The notes under the pieces are model-generated. The model did not search any database and was not told the DNA's origin. It saw nothing but the letters and a program-made list of their open reading frames with translations. Made by a program: the position numbers and the translations under genes. 64,000 nucleotides of DNA from Cupriavidus sp. D384 (GTDB taxonomy: Bacteria > Pseudomonadota > Gammaproteobacteria > Burkholderiales > Burkholderiaceae), in assembly GCF_001652915.1 (NCBI RefSeq), contig NZ_BBQI01000098.1, positions 1-64,000 on the forward strand. Reading direction: 5' to 3'. Numbering within the stretch: the stretch's first letter is position 1; the number at the start of each line of letters is the position of its first letter. Positions 36,601-44,982 of this stretch are shown piece after piece.

Positions 36601-39476
36601 CTGCCGAGCGCGAAGAACAGGAGAAGCACGGCCTGCCGCTGCAGGCCGCGGTGCAGGCCGCCCGCGCGCGCCGTGCGGTGGAAGGCGAGGGCGTGGTGCG
36701 TATCGTCAACGCGCACGAGCACAACCTCAAGGCGCTCAATGTTGACATTCCGCACGGCAAGTTCAATGTGATTACCGGCGTGTCGGGCTCGGGCAAGTCC
36801 ACACTGGCCTTCGACATCCTGTTCCACGAAGGGCAGCGCCGCTATCTGGAATCGCTGAACGCCTATGCGCGCTCGATCGTGCAACCGGCGGGCCGGCCCG
36901 AGGTGGATGCGGTCTACGGCATTCCGCCCACCGTTGCCATCGAGCAGCGGCTGTCGCGCGGCGGGCGCAAGAGTACCGTGGCGACCACCTCCGAAGTCTG
37001 GCATTTCCTGCGCCTGCTCTATGTCAAGCTGGGCATCCAGCATTGCGTGCATGACGGCGCGCCGGTGACGTCGCAAAGCCCGGCATCGATCGCGGCCCAG
37101 TTGCTGCGCGACTATCGCGGCCAGCATGTGGGCCTGCTGGCGCCGCTGGTTGTGAACCGCAAGGGCGTCTATACCGACCTGGCCAAATGGGCCAAGGCAC
37201 GTGGCAATACGCATTTGCGCGTGGATGGCGAATTCCTGCCGGTGGACCCGTGGCCGCGCCTGGACCGCTTCCGCGAGCACACCATCGAACTGCCGGTCGG
37301 TGACATCGTTGTTTCTCCAGATAACGAGGCTGAATTGCGCGCGTTGCTGGACCAGACGCTGGAACTGGGCAAGGGCGTGATGCATTTGCTGGCACCGCTC
37401 GATGGACTGCACGACGCCATGCACAGCGGCAAGGGATCGGGCAAGGTCGGCGAGACCAAGGTGTTTTCCACCAAGCGCGCCTGTCCGGTCTGCGGTACCA
37501 GCTATCCGGAACTGGACCCGCGCATGTTCTCTTACAACAGCAAGCACGGCTGGTGCGGCACCTGTGTCGGCACGGGCCTGGCGCTGACCGGCGAGCAACG
37601 CGCGGCGTTTGACGACACCGTACTCGGCGGGGATGACCGCGGCCGCGAGCAAAGCCTGCCATCCGAGGAACAGGAACCCGAAGGCGTGGCCGATACGCCG
37701 TGCCCGGACTGCGGGGGCACCCGCCTGAACCACGTGGCGCGGGCAGTGACCTTCGACACCAATGCGATTACAGACGTGGCGCAATGGACTGTGTCCGATA
37801 CGCGCCGCTGGGTCGATGGCCTGCGCCTGAAGGGCCGCGATGCCGAGATCGCGCGCGATGTGGTGACCGAAATCGCCAGCCGCCTGCAGTTCCTGGAAGA
37901 GGTGGGGCTTGGCTACCTGAGCCTGGACCGTGCCGCGCCGAGCCTGTCGGGCGGCGAGGCGCAGCGTATCCGTCTGGCGGCGCAACTGGGCAGCAATCTG
38001 CAGGGCGTGTGCTACGTGCTCGACGAGCCGACCATCGGCCTGCATCCGCGCGACAACCAGATCCTGCTCGATGCCTTGCGCAAGCTGGGCGACAAGGGCA
38101 ACACGCTGGTCGTGGTGGAGCACGACGAAGACACGATCCGCCGGGCCGACCATATCATCGACATCGGCCCCGGAGCCGGCAAGCGCGGGGGCAACCTGGT
38201 GGCGCAGGGCGGTGTGGCCGCGCTGTCCGCCGCCGCGGATTCCACCACCGGCAGGTTCCTGGCCCATCCGATGATCCATCCGCTGCAACCGCGCAGGCCG
38301 GTCAAGGCAGCGCGCGCAGGCAAGGAGGCCGAGCCGGCGCAATGGCTGATAGTCCAGGGTGCGCATCTGCATAACCTGCGTGACGTGACGGCGCGGATTC
38401 CGCTCGGCCGGCTGGTTGCCATCACGGGCGTGTCGGGCTCCGGCAAGTCCACGCTGGCGCGCGACGTGTTGATGACCAACCTGCTCGATGCCGTGGGCCG
38501 CTCGGTGATGTCGTCGCCGGCCACGCGGCGGGCCCGTGCCGCCGCCGAAAAGGCCGGCAAGCCCACGGCGACCAGGGCGCTCAGCGTGGAGCATGCCTGG
38601 CACGGTTGCGAAGGCATCAGCGGCTGGGAATCGATCGACCGCGTGCTGGAGGTGGACCAGACCCCGATTGGCAAAACGCCGCGGTCCTGCCCGGCCACCT
38701 ATATCGGCGTCTGGGACGCGATCCGCAAGCTGTTCGCGGAGACGCTGGAAGCCAAGGCGCGCGGCTACAGTGCGTCGCGGTTCTCGTTCAACACCAGCGA
38801 GGGGCGCTGCCCGGCCTGCGAGGGGCAGGGCGTACGCACCATCGGCATGAGCTTCCTGCCCGATGTGAAGGTGCCGTGCGACGTCTGCCACGGTCAGCGC
38901 TTCAACCCGGAGACGCTGGCGGTGACCTGGCGCGGCAAGAACATCGGCGATGTGCTGACGATGGAGATCGACGAGGCTGTGGAGTTCTTCGCGCCCATCA
39001 CGCAGATTGCCCATCCGCTGCAACTGATGAAGGACGTGGGCCTGGGCTACCTGACGCTGGGGCAGCCATCGCCGACGCTGTCGGGCGGCGAGGCGCAGCG
39101 GATCAAGCTGGTGACGGAGCTGTCGAAGGTGCGCGATGACATTACGCGGCGCGGCCAGAAGGCTCCGCATACGCTGTACGTGCTTGACGAACCGACCGTG
39201 GGCCTGCATATGGCCGACGTGGCGCGGCTGATCCGCGTGCTGCACCGGCTGACGGACGGCGGCCATAGCGTGGTGGTGATCGAGCACGACCTGGACGTGA
39301 TCGCCGAGGCCGACTGGATCATCGACCTGGGGCCGGAAGGCGGCGCCCACGGGGGCACCATCGTCGGGGCGGCCGATCCTGAAGCCCTGTCGCGCATCAA
39401 GGCCAGCCATACCGGCGCCGCGCTGGTGCCGGTGCTGGCGCGCACGGCGCCGGGCGACGCGCGCGCCACGGGCTGA
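33615..39476 (+). CDS. Fused tandem UvrA (two excinuclease A copies in one chain)
   Basis: The 1953-residue protein is twice the usual UvrA length (about 940). Four Walker A motifs appear: G34 (GPSGSGKSS), G666, G1055 and G1605 (all GVSGSGKST), each with an LSGGE signature partner. Zinc-type CxxC pairs: copy 1 has C280/C283 and C765/C768/C788/C791; copy 2 has C1290/C1293/C1314/C1317 and C1732/C1735/C1755/C1758. So copy 1 lacks the first CxxC of the first zinc site. The TTG at 33615 is chosen because GAGG is 8 bases upstream and homology starts there. UvrA proteins recognise bulky DNA lesions. A LexA box is upstream. The stop abuts the convergent TetR gene. Confidence 0.92.
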   Translation: MSDSGTIRIRGARQHNLKNVDLDLHTGQMTVVTGPSGSGKSSLVFDTLYAEGQRRYVETFSAYARQFLDRMDRPQVDKVDGVPPAIAIDQTNPVRSSRSTVGTMTELNDHLKLLYARASELFDKQSALPVRHDSPETIYAELLARTAAGQPFADARLVVTFPVELPESATEDEVTQWLSVSGYTRVHGQRIVESPTGKRKMLDVVADRFRIGNVEKARAIEAIEASLKRGGGRVSVNVVTDDGDGPVWKFSTGLHSPESDIRYADPQPALFSFNSAYGACETCRGFGRVIGVDLGLVIPDGRKSLRDGAIKPMQTPAWKECQDDLMRYAAKAGIPRDLAWNQLTEAEQHWVIHGSPDWNGQWNKQWYGVMRFFNYLESKAYKMHIRVLLSKYRSYTPCETCCGARLKTEALLWRLGSKDNADAVLAPAGRFLPKGVDWNRAQLESLPGLTVHDLMLMPIARIRRFFDDLTLPSALLDDALKLLLAEVRTRLKYLCDVGLGYLTLDRQSRTLSGGEVQRINLTTALGTSLVNTLFVLDEPSIGLHPRDLNRIVEAMHRLRDAGNTLVVVEHDPSVMLAADRLIDMGPGPGERGGSIIFDGTPDTIRKESTLTGDYLGGRRRVTDATDWRLRQVDDATPRLKLEGATEHNLKDVTVEIPLNRLVCVTGVSGSGKSTLLQDVLYPAMARHFGKATESPGAFRDLVGAEQVDDVVFVDQSPIGKTARSNPASYVGAFDEIRKLFAKAPLALQRGYTAGTFSFNSGDGRCPTCGGSGFEHVEMQFLSDVYLRCPDCDGTRYRAEVLEVKIERAARGQAPRTLSVADALELTVSEATALFEGDAAVLRVLAPIADVGLEYVKLGQPVPTLSGGEAQRLKLAGFLAETAAAQPVKNRKAVVLPKRLFMFDEPTTGLHFDDIAKLMRAFGKLLDGGHSLIVIEHNLDVIRAADWIVDLGPEGGDAGGEVLCVGTPDMVKGCAGSHTGHALLAYDKALGESGTLAAEREEQEKHGLPLQAAVQAARARRAVEGEGVVRIVNAHEHNLKALNVDIPHGKFNVITGVSGSGKSTLAFDILFHEGQRRYLESLNAYARSIVQPAGRPEVDAVYGIPPTVAIEQRLSRGGRKSTVATTSEVWHFLRLLYVKLGIQHCVHDGAPVTSQSPASIAAQLLRDYRGQHVGLLAPLVVNRKGVYTDLAKWAKARGNTHLRVDGEFLPVDPWPRLDRFREHTIELPVGDIVVSPDNEAELRALLDQTLELGKGVMHLLAPLDGLHDAMHSGKGSGKVGETKVFSTKRACPVCGTSYPELDPRMFSYNSKHGWCGTCVGTGLALTGEQRAAFDDTVLGGDDRGREQSLPSEEQEPEGVADTPCPDCGGTRLNHVARAVTFDTNAITDVAQWTVSDTRRWVDGLRLKGRDAEIARDVVTEIASRLQFLEEVGLGYLSLDRAAPSLSGGEAQRIRLAAQLGSNLQGVCYVLDEPTIGLHPRDNQILLDALRKLGDKGNTLVVVEHDEDTIRRADHIIDIGPGAGKRGGNLVAQGGVAALSAAADSTTGRFLAHPMIHPLQPRRPVKAARAGKEAEPAQWLIVQGAHLHNLRDVTARIPLGRLVAITGVSGSGKSTLARDVLMTNLLDAVGRSVMSSPATRRARAAAEKAGKPTATRALSVEHAWHGCEGISGWESIDRVLEVDQTPIGKTPRSCPATYIGVWDAIRKLFAETLEAKARGYSASRFSFNTSEGRCPACEGQGVRTIGMSFLPDVKVPCDVCHGQRFNPETLAVTWRGKNIGDVLTMEIDEAVEFFAPITQIAHPLQLMKDVGLGYLTLGQPSPTLSGGEAQRIKLVTELSKVRDDITRRGQKAPHTLYVLDEPTVGLHMADVARLIRVLHRLTDGGHSVVVIEHDLDVIAEADWIIDLGPEGGAHGGTIVGAADPEALSRIKASHTGAALVPVLARTAPGDARATG

Positions 39477-40325
39477 TCAACGTGCCCGCGGGGCTTTCGG
39501 CGGCCTGGCCGGTGACGCCAGGCCCGCTGTCTGCCCCGCTATCCCCCCGGATGCCGGCGGCCTGGGACCCGCCAGGGCCGCCGCGCAGAAATCGATCAGT
39601 TCTTCCACAGGCGGCCCGCTGCGGGCCCGCTTGCTGCGTTCGCGCACCCAGTGGGCGAGCGAATACACCACCGTATCCATGAACCAGATCATGCGCAGTT
39701 TCATGACGTCGCGCGGTACATCGGGCAGCAGGGTGTAGAGATGTTCGCGCACGCGGTACAGCGCGCTCATGGCGGTCTTGTCGACCAGCCCCTTGTTGAG
39801 CAGGCCCGGGCTGAACGTGGTCTGGGCCAGTATCTGCAGGTAGTTCGTGCCCCAGTCCGTCTCGACCACCACCTCGACCAGTGGCCGGATGGTGGCTTCC
39901 ACCACGCCGTGGATGTCGATGGGCCCGGCGCGGCCCTCGAGTTCGTCCAGATGCCGGTGGCGAATCTCGTTGACCTGATGCAGGCGCCGGTTCAGGAGGT
40001 GGCTGACCAGCGCTTCGCGCGATCCGAAATGGTAGTGCAGGGCGGAACGGTTGCGCTGGCCGCTTTCCACCACGATCTGGCGTAGCGGCACCTGTTCCAC
40101 GCCCTGTTCGGCAAACAGGCGCTCGGCGATTTCCAGAATGCGGCGGGCGGTATCGGTCAGGCCGTCATGGGCGGCAGGGGCCGCGGTGTCGGCGCGGTTG
40201 GCCGGCTCGGCGCCTGCCGTGCCGCCGGCATCGGCAGCGGTATCGCTGCCGGTATGGCGTCGGGTGTCGTGTGCGGGCGGGCGGTGCTCATCCGCGATCA
40301 TGGCGCGCGCTTGCTTGAGCTTCAT
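39477..40325 (-). CDS. TetR-family transcription regulator
   Basis: The 282-residue protein has about 50 low-complexity residues (HDTRRHTGSDTAADAGG...) before a TetR HTH: TARRILEIAERLFAEQGVEQVPLRQIVVESGQRNRSALHYHF. The C-terminal domain is of the type found with TetR_C regulators of envelope or lipid genes; no ligand can be inferred. The start may be the ATG at 40325 or 40301. It diverges from the porin gene, and a 14-bp inverted repeat lies between them. Its stop immediately follows the double uvrA stop. Confidence 0.85.
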   Translation of the reverse strand: MKLKQARAMIADEHRPPAHDTRRHTGSDTAADAGGTAGAEPANRADTAAPAAHDGLTDTARRILEIAERLFAEQGVEQVPLRQIVVESGQRNRSALHYHFGSREALVSHLLNRRLHQVNEIRHRHLDELEGRAGPIDIHGVVEATIRPLVEVVVETDWGTNYLQILAQTTFSPGLLNKGLVDKTAMSALYRVREHLYTLLPDVPRDVMKLRMIWFMDTVVYSLAHWVRERSKRARSGPPVEELIDFCAAALAGPRPPASGGIAGQTAGLASPARPPKAPRAR

Positions 40326-40494
40326 GGCGGGGTGGCGTCGCTGGCGAGCTTGTCGTTATCAAAATGAAAGCCTCGCAAGGATACGGAAAAATCCGATGTC
40401 CGACATCCATCTGGCGTCGTATTCCCTTCATTTTCGTCCCGTCTCCGGGAAAGTCCTAACTAACTGAACGGGCGTAAGCCGTTAGCCTGCGGTC

Positions 40495-40529
40495 CATGCC
40501 AATTTAATACGAGAGATTAAATTGGCATG
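40495..40529. promoter_or_regulatory. 14-bp inverted repeat between TetR and porin genes
   Basis: Arms CATGCCAATTTAAT (40495-40508) and ATTAAATTGGCATG (40516-40529) are perfect complements around a 7-base centre, ACGAGAG. It is AT-rich, unlike its surroundings, and lies 95 bases ahead of the porin ATG, suited to a TetR-type operator. Confidence 0.7.
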
Positions 40530-40623
40530 CGGAGGTCGGCGTCGATTGCCGACGAACGCAACCGGGCGCTGGACGGAGGAGACCACTGGCGCCATCAGCC
40601 ACCACACTCGGAATCGTAAAAAG

Positions 40624-41781
40624 ATGAAAAAGACGCTGTTCGCCGCCATTGCCGGCGCGCTGCTTGCGCCCGCCGCCTGGGCGCAATCGTCCGTGACGCT
40701 CTATGGCGTCGTGACCACGAGCATCCAGTACGTCAACCACGTGCAGAACACCAATAACGGGGTGCTGGCACCGGGCAGTGGCTCGGCCGTGTTCATGAAC
40801 TCGTCGGGCATTGCGCAGTCGCGTTTCGGCCTGCGTGGCGTCGAAGAGCTGGGCGGCGGCCTGAAGAGCCTGTTCGTGCTGGAAAACCAGTTCAATGCCG
40901 ATGACGGCAAGATGGGCAACGGTGGGCTGCTGTTCGGCCGCCAGGCGTTCGTGGGCCTGCAGAACCAATGGGGCAAGGTGACGTTCGGCCGCCAGTACAC
41001 ATCGGCGTTCCTGACGATGGGCAGCTTTACGCCGGTGGCGTATGCACCGGAATTCGAGCCGGTGGTGGGTATCGCCGGCGCGAACTTCCGCGAGAACAAC
41101 ATGGTGCAGTACCAGGGCACGTTCGGCCCGCTCACGGCCATGGCGCACTGGTCGTTCGGCGAACGCTCGGGCACCTTCGCGGCGGGCTCGGCCTACGGCG
41201 TGGGCCTGTCGTATTCGAGCGGCCCGTTCGGCATCGCGGCAGCCTATGACGAGGTGAAGACGCTCAACGCGGCTCAGGCCGCCGGCACATCGGGATCGAA
41301 CGATTACGGCCGCGACATGCGCGCGATGCTCGGCGCCAGCTACCGGCTGGGGCAGATCAAGATGGTGGCGGGCTATCGCTGGGGCAACTCGGTGGCGCCG
41401 GCAACCGGCACCCCGACGCTGCTGCCGCACCGCGACGACATGTACTGGGTGGGCGTGAACTGGGACGCCACCGCCGCGCTGCGTCTGACACTGGCCTATT
41501 ACTACGACGACATCAAGTACGCGCGCATCAACGGCGTGAGCACCAACCCGAAGAACCCGCAGCAGTACCTGGCACTGGCCGACTACAGCCTGTCCAAGCG
41601 CACCGACGTGTTCTTCGCGGTGAACTACGCGCGCAACGCATCGCTGAACTGGGACAACATTTCGTATCTGCCCAACGGCCAGTCGGTGGGTTACCTGCCG
41701 GCGACGTCGCAGGTCTACTACAAGACGCCGGACGCAAGCGGTCAGCTGGGCGTGTCGCTGGGCATTCGCCACATCTTCTGA
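40624..41781 (+). CDS. Outer-membrane porin (Gram-negative porin, Omp32-like)
   Basis: The 385-residue trimeric porin type has signal peptide MKKTLFAAIAGALLAPAAWAQ, first strand SSVTLYGVVTTSIQYVNH, the conserved SRFGLRGVEELGGGLKSLFVLENQFN and FGRQAFVGLQNQWGKVTFGRQY, and C-terminal strand LGVSLGIRHIF ending in Phe. It allows diffusion of small solutes. The ATG at 40624 begins the signal peptide. The gene is monocistronic, ending before a strong terminator, and is probably controlled through the upstream inverted repeat. Confidence 0.95.
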   Translation: MKKTLFAAIAGALLAPAAWAQSSVTLYGVVTTSIQYVNHVQNTNNGVLAPGSGSAVFMNSSGIAQSRFGLRGVEELGGGLKSLFVLENQFNADDGKMGNGGLLFGRQAFVGLQNQWGKVTFGRQYTSAFLTMGSFTPVAYAPEFEPVVGIAGANFRENNMVQYQGTFGPLTAMAHWSFGERSGTFAAGSAYGVGLSYSSGPFGIAAAYDEVKTLNAAQAAGTSGSNDYGRDMRAMLGASYRLGQIKMVAGYRWGNSVAPATGTPTLLPHRDDMYWVGVNWDATAALRLTLAYYYDDIKYARINGVSTNPKNPQQYLALADYSLSKRTDVFFAVNYARNASLNWDNISYLPNGQSVGYLPATSQVYYKTPDASGQLGVSLGIRHIF

Positions 41782-41851
41782 CCTGGGCCATCCCAGGGCA
41801 TTGCCAGGCAAGCGAGGGGCCGGCGCGGCACTCCACGACGCGCAGGCATTG

Positions 41852-41886
41852 CGGCGCCGCGGCCAAAGGGTCGCGGCGCCTTTTTT
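41852..41886 (+). terminator. Porin gene terminator
   Basis: GGCGCCGCG (41852-41860) and CGCGGCGCC (41872-41880) form a GC-rich stem followed by TTTTTT. Confidence 0.88.
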
Positions 41887-41988
41887 CGCTGGCGCCGTCC
41901 GGGATGCCGCCCGTTCCCTTGGGGCTTTGGCCGATGGGCACCGAAAGGTGGGTATCATCGGGCCGATACACCGACAAACGGGAACGCC

Positions 41989-42522
41989 ATGCAACGCAAG
42001 ACTTTCCGAAACATGCAATGCCCGATTGCCCGCAGCCTGGAACGCGTGGGCGAGTGGTGGAGCATTCTGATCCTGCGCGATGCGTTCTACGGCACGAAAC
42101 GCTTCGACGAATTCCAGCGCAATCTCGATATCGCGCCGAACATGCTGACGCGGCGGCTCAATGGCCTGGTCGAGGAAGGGCTGCTCGAAAAACGCCAGTA
42201 TTCGGAACGGCCGCCCCGTTATGAATATGTGCTGACCGAATGCGGGCGCGATTTCCGGCCCGTGCTGCTGGCGCTGCTGGCCTGGGGCAATCGCAATTTC
42301 GCACCCGAAGGGGCCAGCGTGCAGATCGTCGACCGGGATACAGGCAAGGTTGTCGAGCCCCAGCTGGTGGATGCCGCCAGCGGCGAACCGCTGCAGATGG
42401 GCAAGCGCCACGTGGTGCGGGCTGGCCCGGCTGCGGACGACCGTACGCGCGAGCGCCTGTCGTCGGCCGCCTCGTACATGACCAGCCCGCTCCCAACCAA
42501 AGCCAAGGCCCCGGCAGCCTGA
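41989..42522 (+). CDS. HxlR-family transcription regulator
   Basis: The 177-residue protein has the HxlR winged helix: CPIARSLERVGEWWSILILRDAFYGTKRFDEFQ, then ISPNMLTRRL-like IAPNMLTRRLNGLVEEGLLEKR and PRYEYVLTECGRDFRPVL. An additional C-terminal 60 residues have a zinc-ribbon-free basic tail. Family members respond to electrophiles or aldehydes through the N-terminal cysteine (C11 here). No divergent target gene is adjacent; the target is unknown. Confidence 0.9.
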   Translation: MQRKTFRNMQCPIARSLERVGEWWSILILRDAFYGTKRFDEFQRNLDIAPNMLTRRLNGLVEEGLLEKRQYSERPPRYEYVLTECGRDFRPVLLALLAWGNRNFAPEGASVQIVDRDTGKVVEPQLVDAASGEPLQMGKRHVVRAGPAADDRTRERLSSAASYMTSPLPTKAKAPAA

Positions 42523-42685
42523 CATCGTGGGCGCCGCCTGGCGCCTGCCGCCAGGGCGTCAGGGGCAGCATCGGCGCAGTGAACGCCGCGCCGCCAGGTT
42601 GCTCCAAAAGCATTTCTGACATAGAGTCGAAGGGATCAGCACCCCGTCCTCCGACGGTTTGTTTCGCCGACTCCGGATAGACCCG

Positions 42686-43105
42686 ATGCCACGTTTTACG
42701 ATTTCTTACCCGATTGCAACGGCCTTGCTGGCTACGATCCTGGCCGGCTGCGCCAGTTCGCCCATGCCGCCGCCCACGCCGCCGCGCATGCCTCAGCAGC
42801 CGTCGACCACGATTACCACGCCCCAGGGCGGGGTCAGCCGGGCCCAGCTTGATGCGGCCGGCAACGCCTGCGAAAAGCGGGTGGCCGACGCGGTCAAGAC
42901 CCGTTATCCCCAGCCGGGCAGCGTCATGATGATGCCGGATCGCGAGCGCATCGCGCAGCAGACGACCAACCAGACGTCGATCAGCGGCGAAGGCACGTTC
43001 GAGCCCGATGCCAGCGAGGAAGCCATGGCTTTCCGCTACACCTGCCTGTACAACATGCGCACCCAGCGTGTGGACGATGTCCAGATGAAGTACGGGCCGC
43101 ACTGA
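42686..43105 (+). CDS. Small lipoprotein, hypothetical
   Basis: The 139-residue protein has a lipoprotein signal (LLATILAGCAS, lipobox LAGC), a Pro-rich linker (PMPPPTPPRMPQQP) and a small folded region with CEKRVADAV and FRYTCLYNM; two cysteines may pair. The family is not recognised. The ATG at 42686 begins the signal peptide; an upstream TTG frame adds nine residues only. Confidence 0.75.
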   Translation: MPRFTISYPIATALLATILAGCASSPMPPPTPPRMPQQPSTTITTPQGGVSRAQLDAAGNACEKRVADAVKTRYPQPGSVMMMPDRERIAQQTTNQTSISGEGTFEPDASEEAMAFRYTCLYNMRTQRVDDVQMKYGPH

Positions 43106-43363
43106 ACGTCCCACCGGCAGCGGTGCGCCGGCCTGCCACCGATTTGAACGATATTGGCCCGTGTTCGGCGACGATCACGGGCCAATCTTCTTGGTTCGGC
43201 ACAATGCCGTGCGAGCAGCGTATGACTGGGCTGATTCAGGCTCCAGCAAGCGGGCGCATTTTGGCGTATTGTCTCGACTTGCGATACTTGACGGTGCAAT
43301 GATTGCCGCGTCATTTGTACCGCTGCTTCCCATCCGTTCCAGCCCGCCCCCCGGATCGATATC

Positions 43364-44818
43364 GTGCAGAACCACGCAAGCCCGCCCGCCGAAGACGAAA
43401 CTGCGGCGTCCACCGCCGCCACCGTGCCTCCCGCCGACAGCCCGATGACCGCCCGCGAGAAGCGCGGGATGGCCGCCATCATGATCGCCGTATCGCTGGC
43501 GACGCTGGACACGGCCATTGCCAATACGGCACTGCCGAACATTGCCGCTGACCTGAACAGTACCCCGGCCGCATCGGTCTGGATCATCAATGCCTACCAG
43601 CTGGCCATGGTTGCGACGCTGCTGCCGTTCGCGGCACTGGGCGGGGTGCTCGGGCATCGCCGCATCTACCTGGGCGGCGTGGTGGTATTCATCGTGTCGT
43701 CGGTGGTCTGTGCAATGGCCTGGTCGCTGCCGTCCCTTGCGGCGGCGCGACTGCTGCAGGGGGTTGGCGCGGCCGCCATCATGAGTGTCAACACGGCGCT
43801 GATCAGTGCGATCTTTCCGATTCATCGGCTAGGCCGGGGCGTGGGCCTCAATGCACTGGTCGTGGGGGTGTCGTTTGCCGTGGGGCCGACGGTCGCCTCG
43901 GTGATCCTGTCGTTTGGCCCGTGGCCCTGGCTGTTTGCCGTCAACCTGCCAATCGGGTTGCTGGCGCTGTTCATTGCCTGGCCGTCGCTGCCGCAGACCA
44001 AGCGCAGCCAGCACGGTTTCGATCCCGTGGCCGCAGTGCTCAATGCCATCACGTTCGCCGCGCTGATCTTCGCGCTGGGCGAGGGCGTGCAACGCGAGCC
44101 GGTGGAATATGTGGTGGGCGCCGCCGCCATCTTCGTGGTGGCCTTCGGGCTGCTGCTGCGCCGCGAGCGCGGACATCCGGCGCCGATGCTGCCGGTGGAT
44201 CTGCTCAGGCGGCCGATGTTCGCGTTGTCCACGGCCACCGCGGTCTGCTCGTTTGCCGCGCAGGGTCTGGCATTTGTGTCGCTGCCGTTCTATTTCGAGC
44301 ATGTGCTGGGCCGCAACCCCGTGGAGACCGGCTTTCTGCTGACGCCCTGGTCGGCCGTGGTGGCAGTGATGGCGCCTATCGCGGGACGGCTGTCCGACCG
44401 CTATCCGCCGGGCCTGCTGGGCGGCATCGGCCTGGCAATCATGGCCGTGGGCATGGCATCGCTGGCGATGATGCCTGCCGATGCCAGCGTGCTCAATATC
44501 GGCATCCGCATGGCGATCTGCGGCGCCGGCTTCGGCTTTTTCCAGTCTCCGAACCTGAAGGCACTGATGGCGAGCGCGCCGCGCGAGCGCGCTGGCGGGG
44601 CCAGTGGCGTGGTGGCAACGGCGCGTCTGCTGGGGCAGGCCACCGGCGCGGCCCTGGTGGCCTTGTCGTTCGGCATTGCCGGCGAACACGGGCCAACCCT
44701 GGCGCTGAGCCTCGGCGCCGGCTTCGCGGCGGCTGCGGCGGTGGCTAGTGGGCTGCGGCTCGTGACACCCCAAAGTGCCGACAGCGCGGCAATGCAGGGC
44801 GCGCGCAAATCCTCGTAG
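43364..44818 (+). CDS. MFS drug-type exporter (DHA2, 14-helix family)
   Basis: The 484-residue inner-membrane protein contains LATLDTAIANTALPNIAADL (motif D1 type), ASVWIINAYQLAMVATL and GVLGHRRIYLGG (motif A), and RLLQGVGAAAIMSVNTALI (motif B/C region), typical of EmrB/QacA-like H+ antiporters. The start is doubtful: the GTG at 43364 gives a 27-residue Ala/Pro tail before MTAREKRG, whose ATG at 43445 is an alternative. No periplasmic adaptor gene is adjacent. Confidence 0.9.
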   Translation: MQNHASPPAEDETAASTAATVPPADSPMTAREKRGMAAIMIAVSLATLDTAIANTALPNIAADLNSTPAASVWIINAYQLAMVATLLPFAALGGVLGHRRIYLGGVVVFIVSSVVCAMAWSLPSLAAARLLQGVGAAAIMSVNTALISAIFPIHRLGRGVGLNALVVGVSFAVGPTVASVILSFGPWPWLFAVNLPIGLLALFIAWPSLPQTKRSQHGFDPVAAVLNAITFAALIFALGEGVQREPVEYVVGAAAIFVVAFGLLLRRERGHPAPMLPVDLLRRPMFALSTATAVCSFAAQGLAFVSLPFYFEHVLGRNPVETGFLLTPWSAVVAVMAPIAGRLSDRYPPGLLGGIGLAIMAVGMASLAMMPADASVLNIGIRMAICGAGFGFFQSPNLKALMASAPRERAGGASGVVATARLLGQATGAALVALSFGIAGEHGPTLALSLGAGFAAAAAVASGLRLVTPQSADSAAMQGARKSS

Positions 44819-44870
44819 ATGGCCTGCGGCCGGTCGCGCAAGACCTGCGCGCAGGCCTTGTAGAAACTGC

Positions 44871-44899
44871 ATGGCGCCGGTGGTCCCGGCGCCATTTTT
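44871..44899 (+). terminator. Terminator after the MFS gene
   Basis: ATGGCGCCGG and CCGGCGCCAT form a 10-bp stem with a 5-base loop, followed by TTTTC. Confidence 0.8.
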
Positions 44900-44982
44900 C
44901 ATGGCCGCCCGCTCCGGTACGAAACTTGCCCGCCTGTCTGTATCGGGGGCGATCTTCGCCCCGGCTTTACGGAGGCAAGGCA

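Noticed and set aside
35760-39410. A 1216-codon open frame on the minus strand inside the double uvrA
   Set aside because: It is wholly antisense to a gene with conserved UvrA motifs on the plus strand. Long antisense frames are a by-product of high GC and codon bias. Its translation is rich in Gln/His/Arg with no domain.
40504-42525. A 673-codon minus-strand frame across the porin and HxlR genes
   Set aside because: The plus strand carries a porin with signal peptide and a HxlR regulator with clear motifs; the antisense frame has no recognisable domain and no ribosome-binding site.
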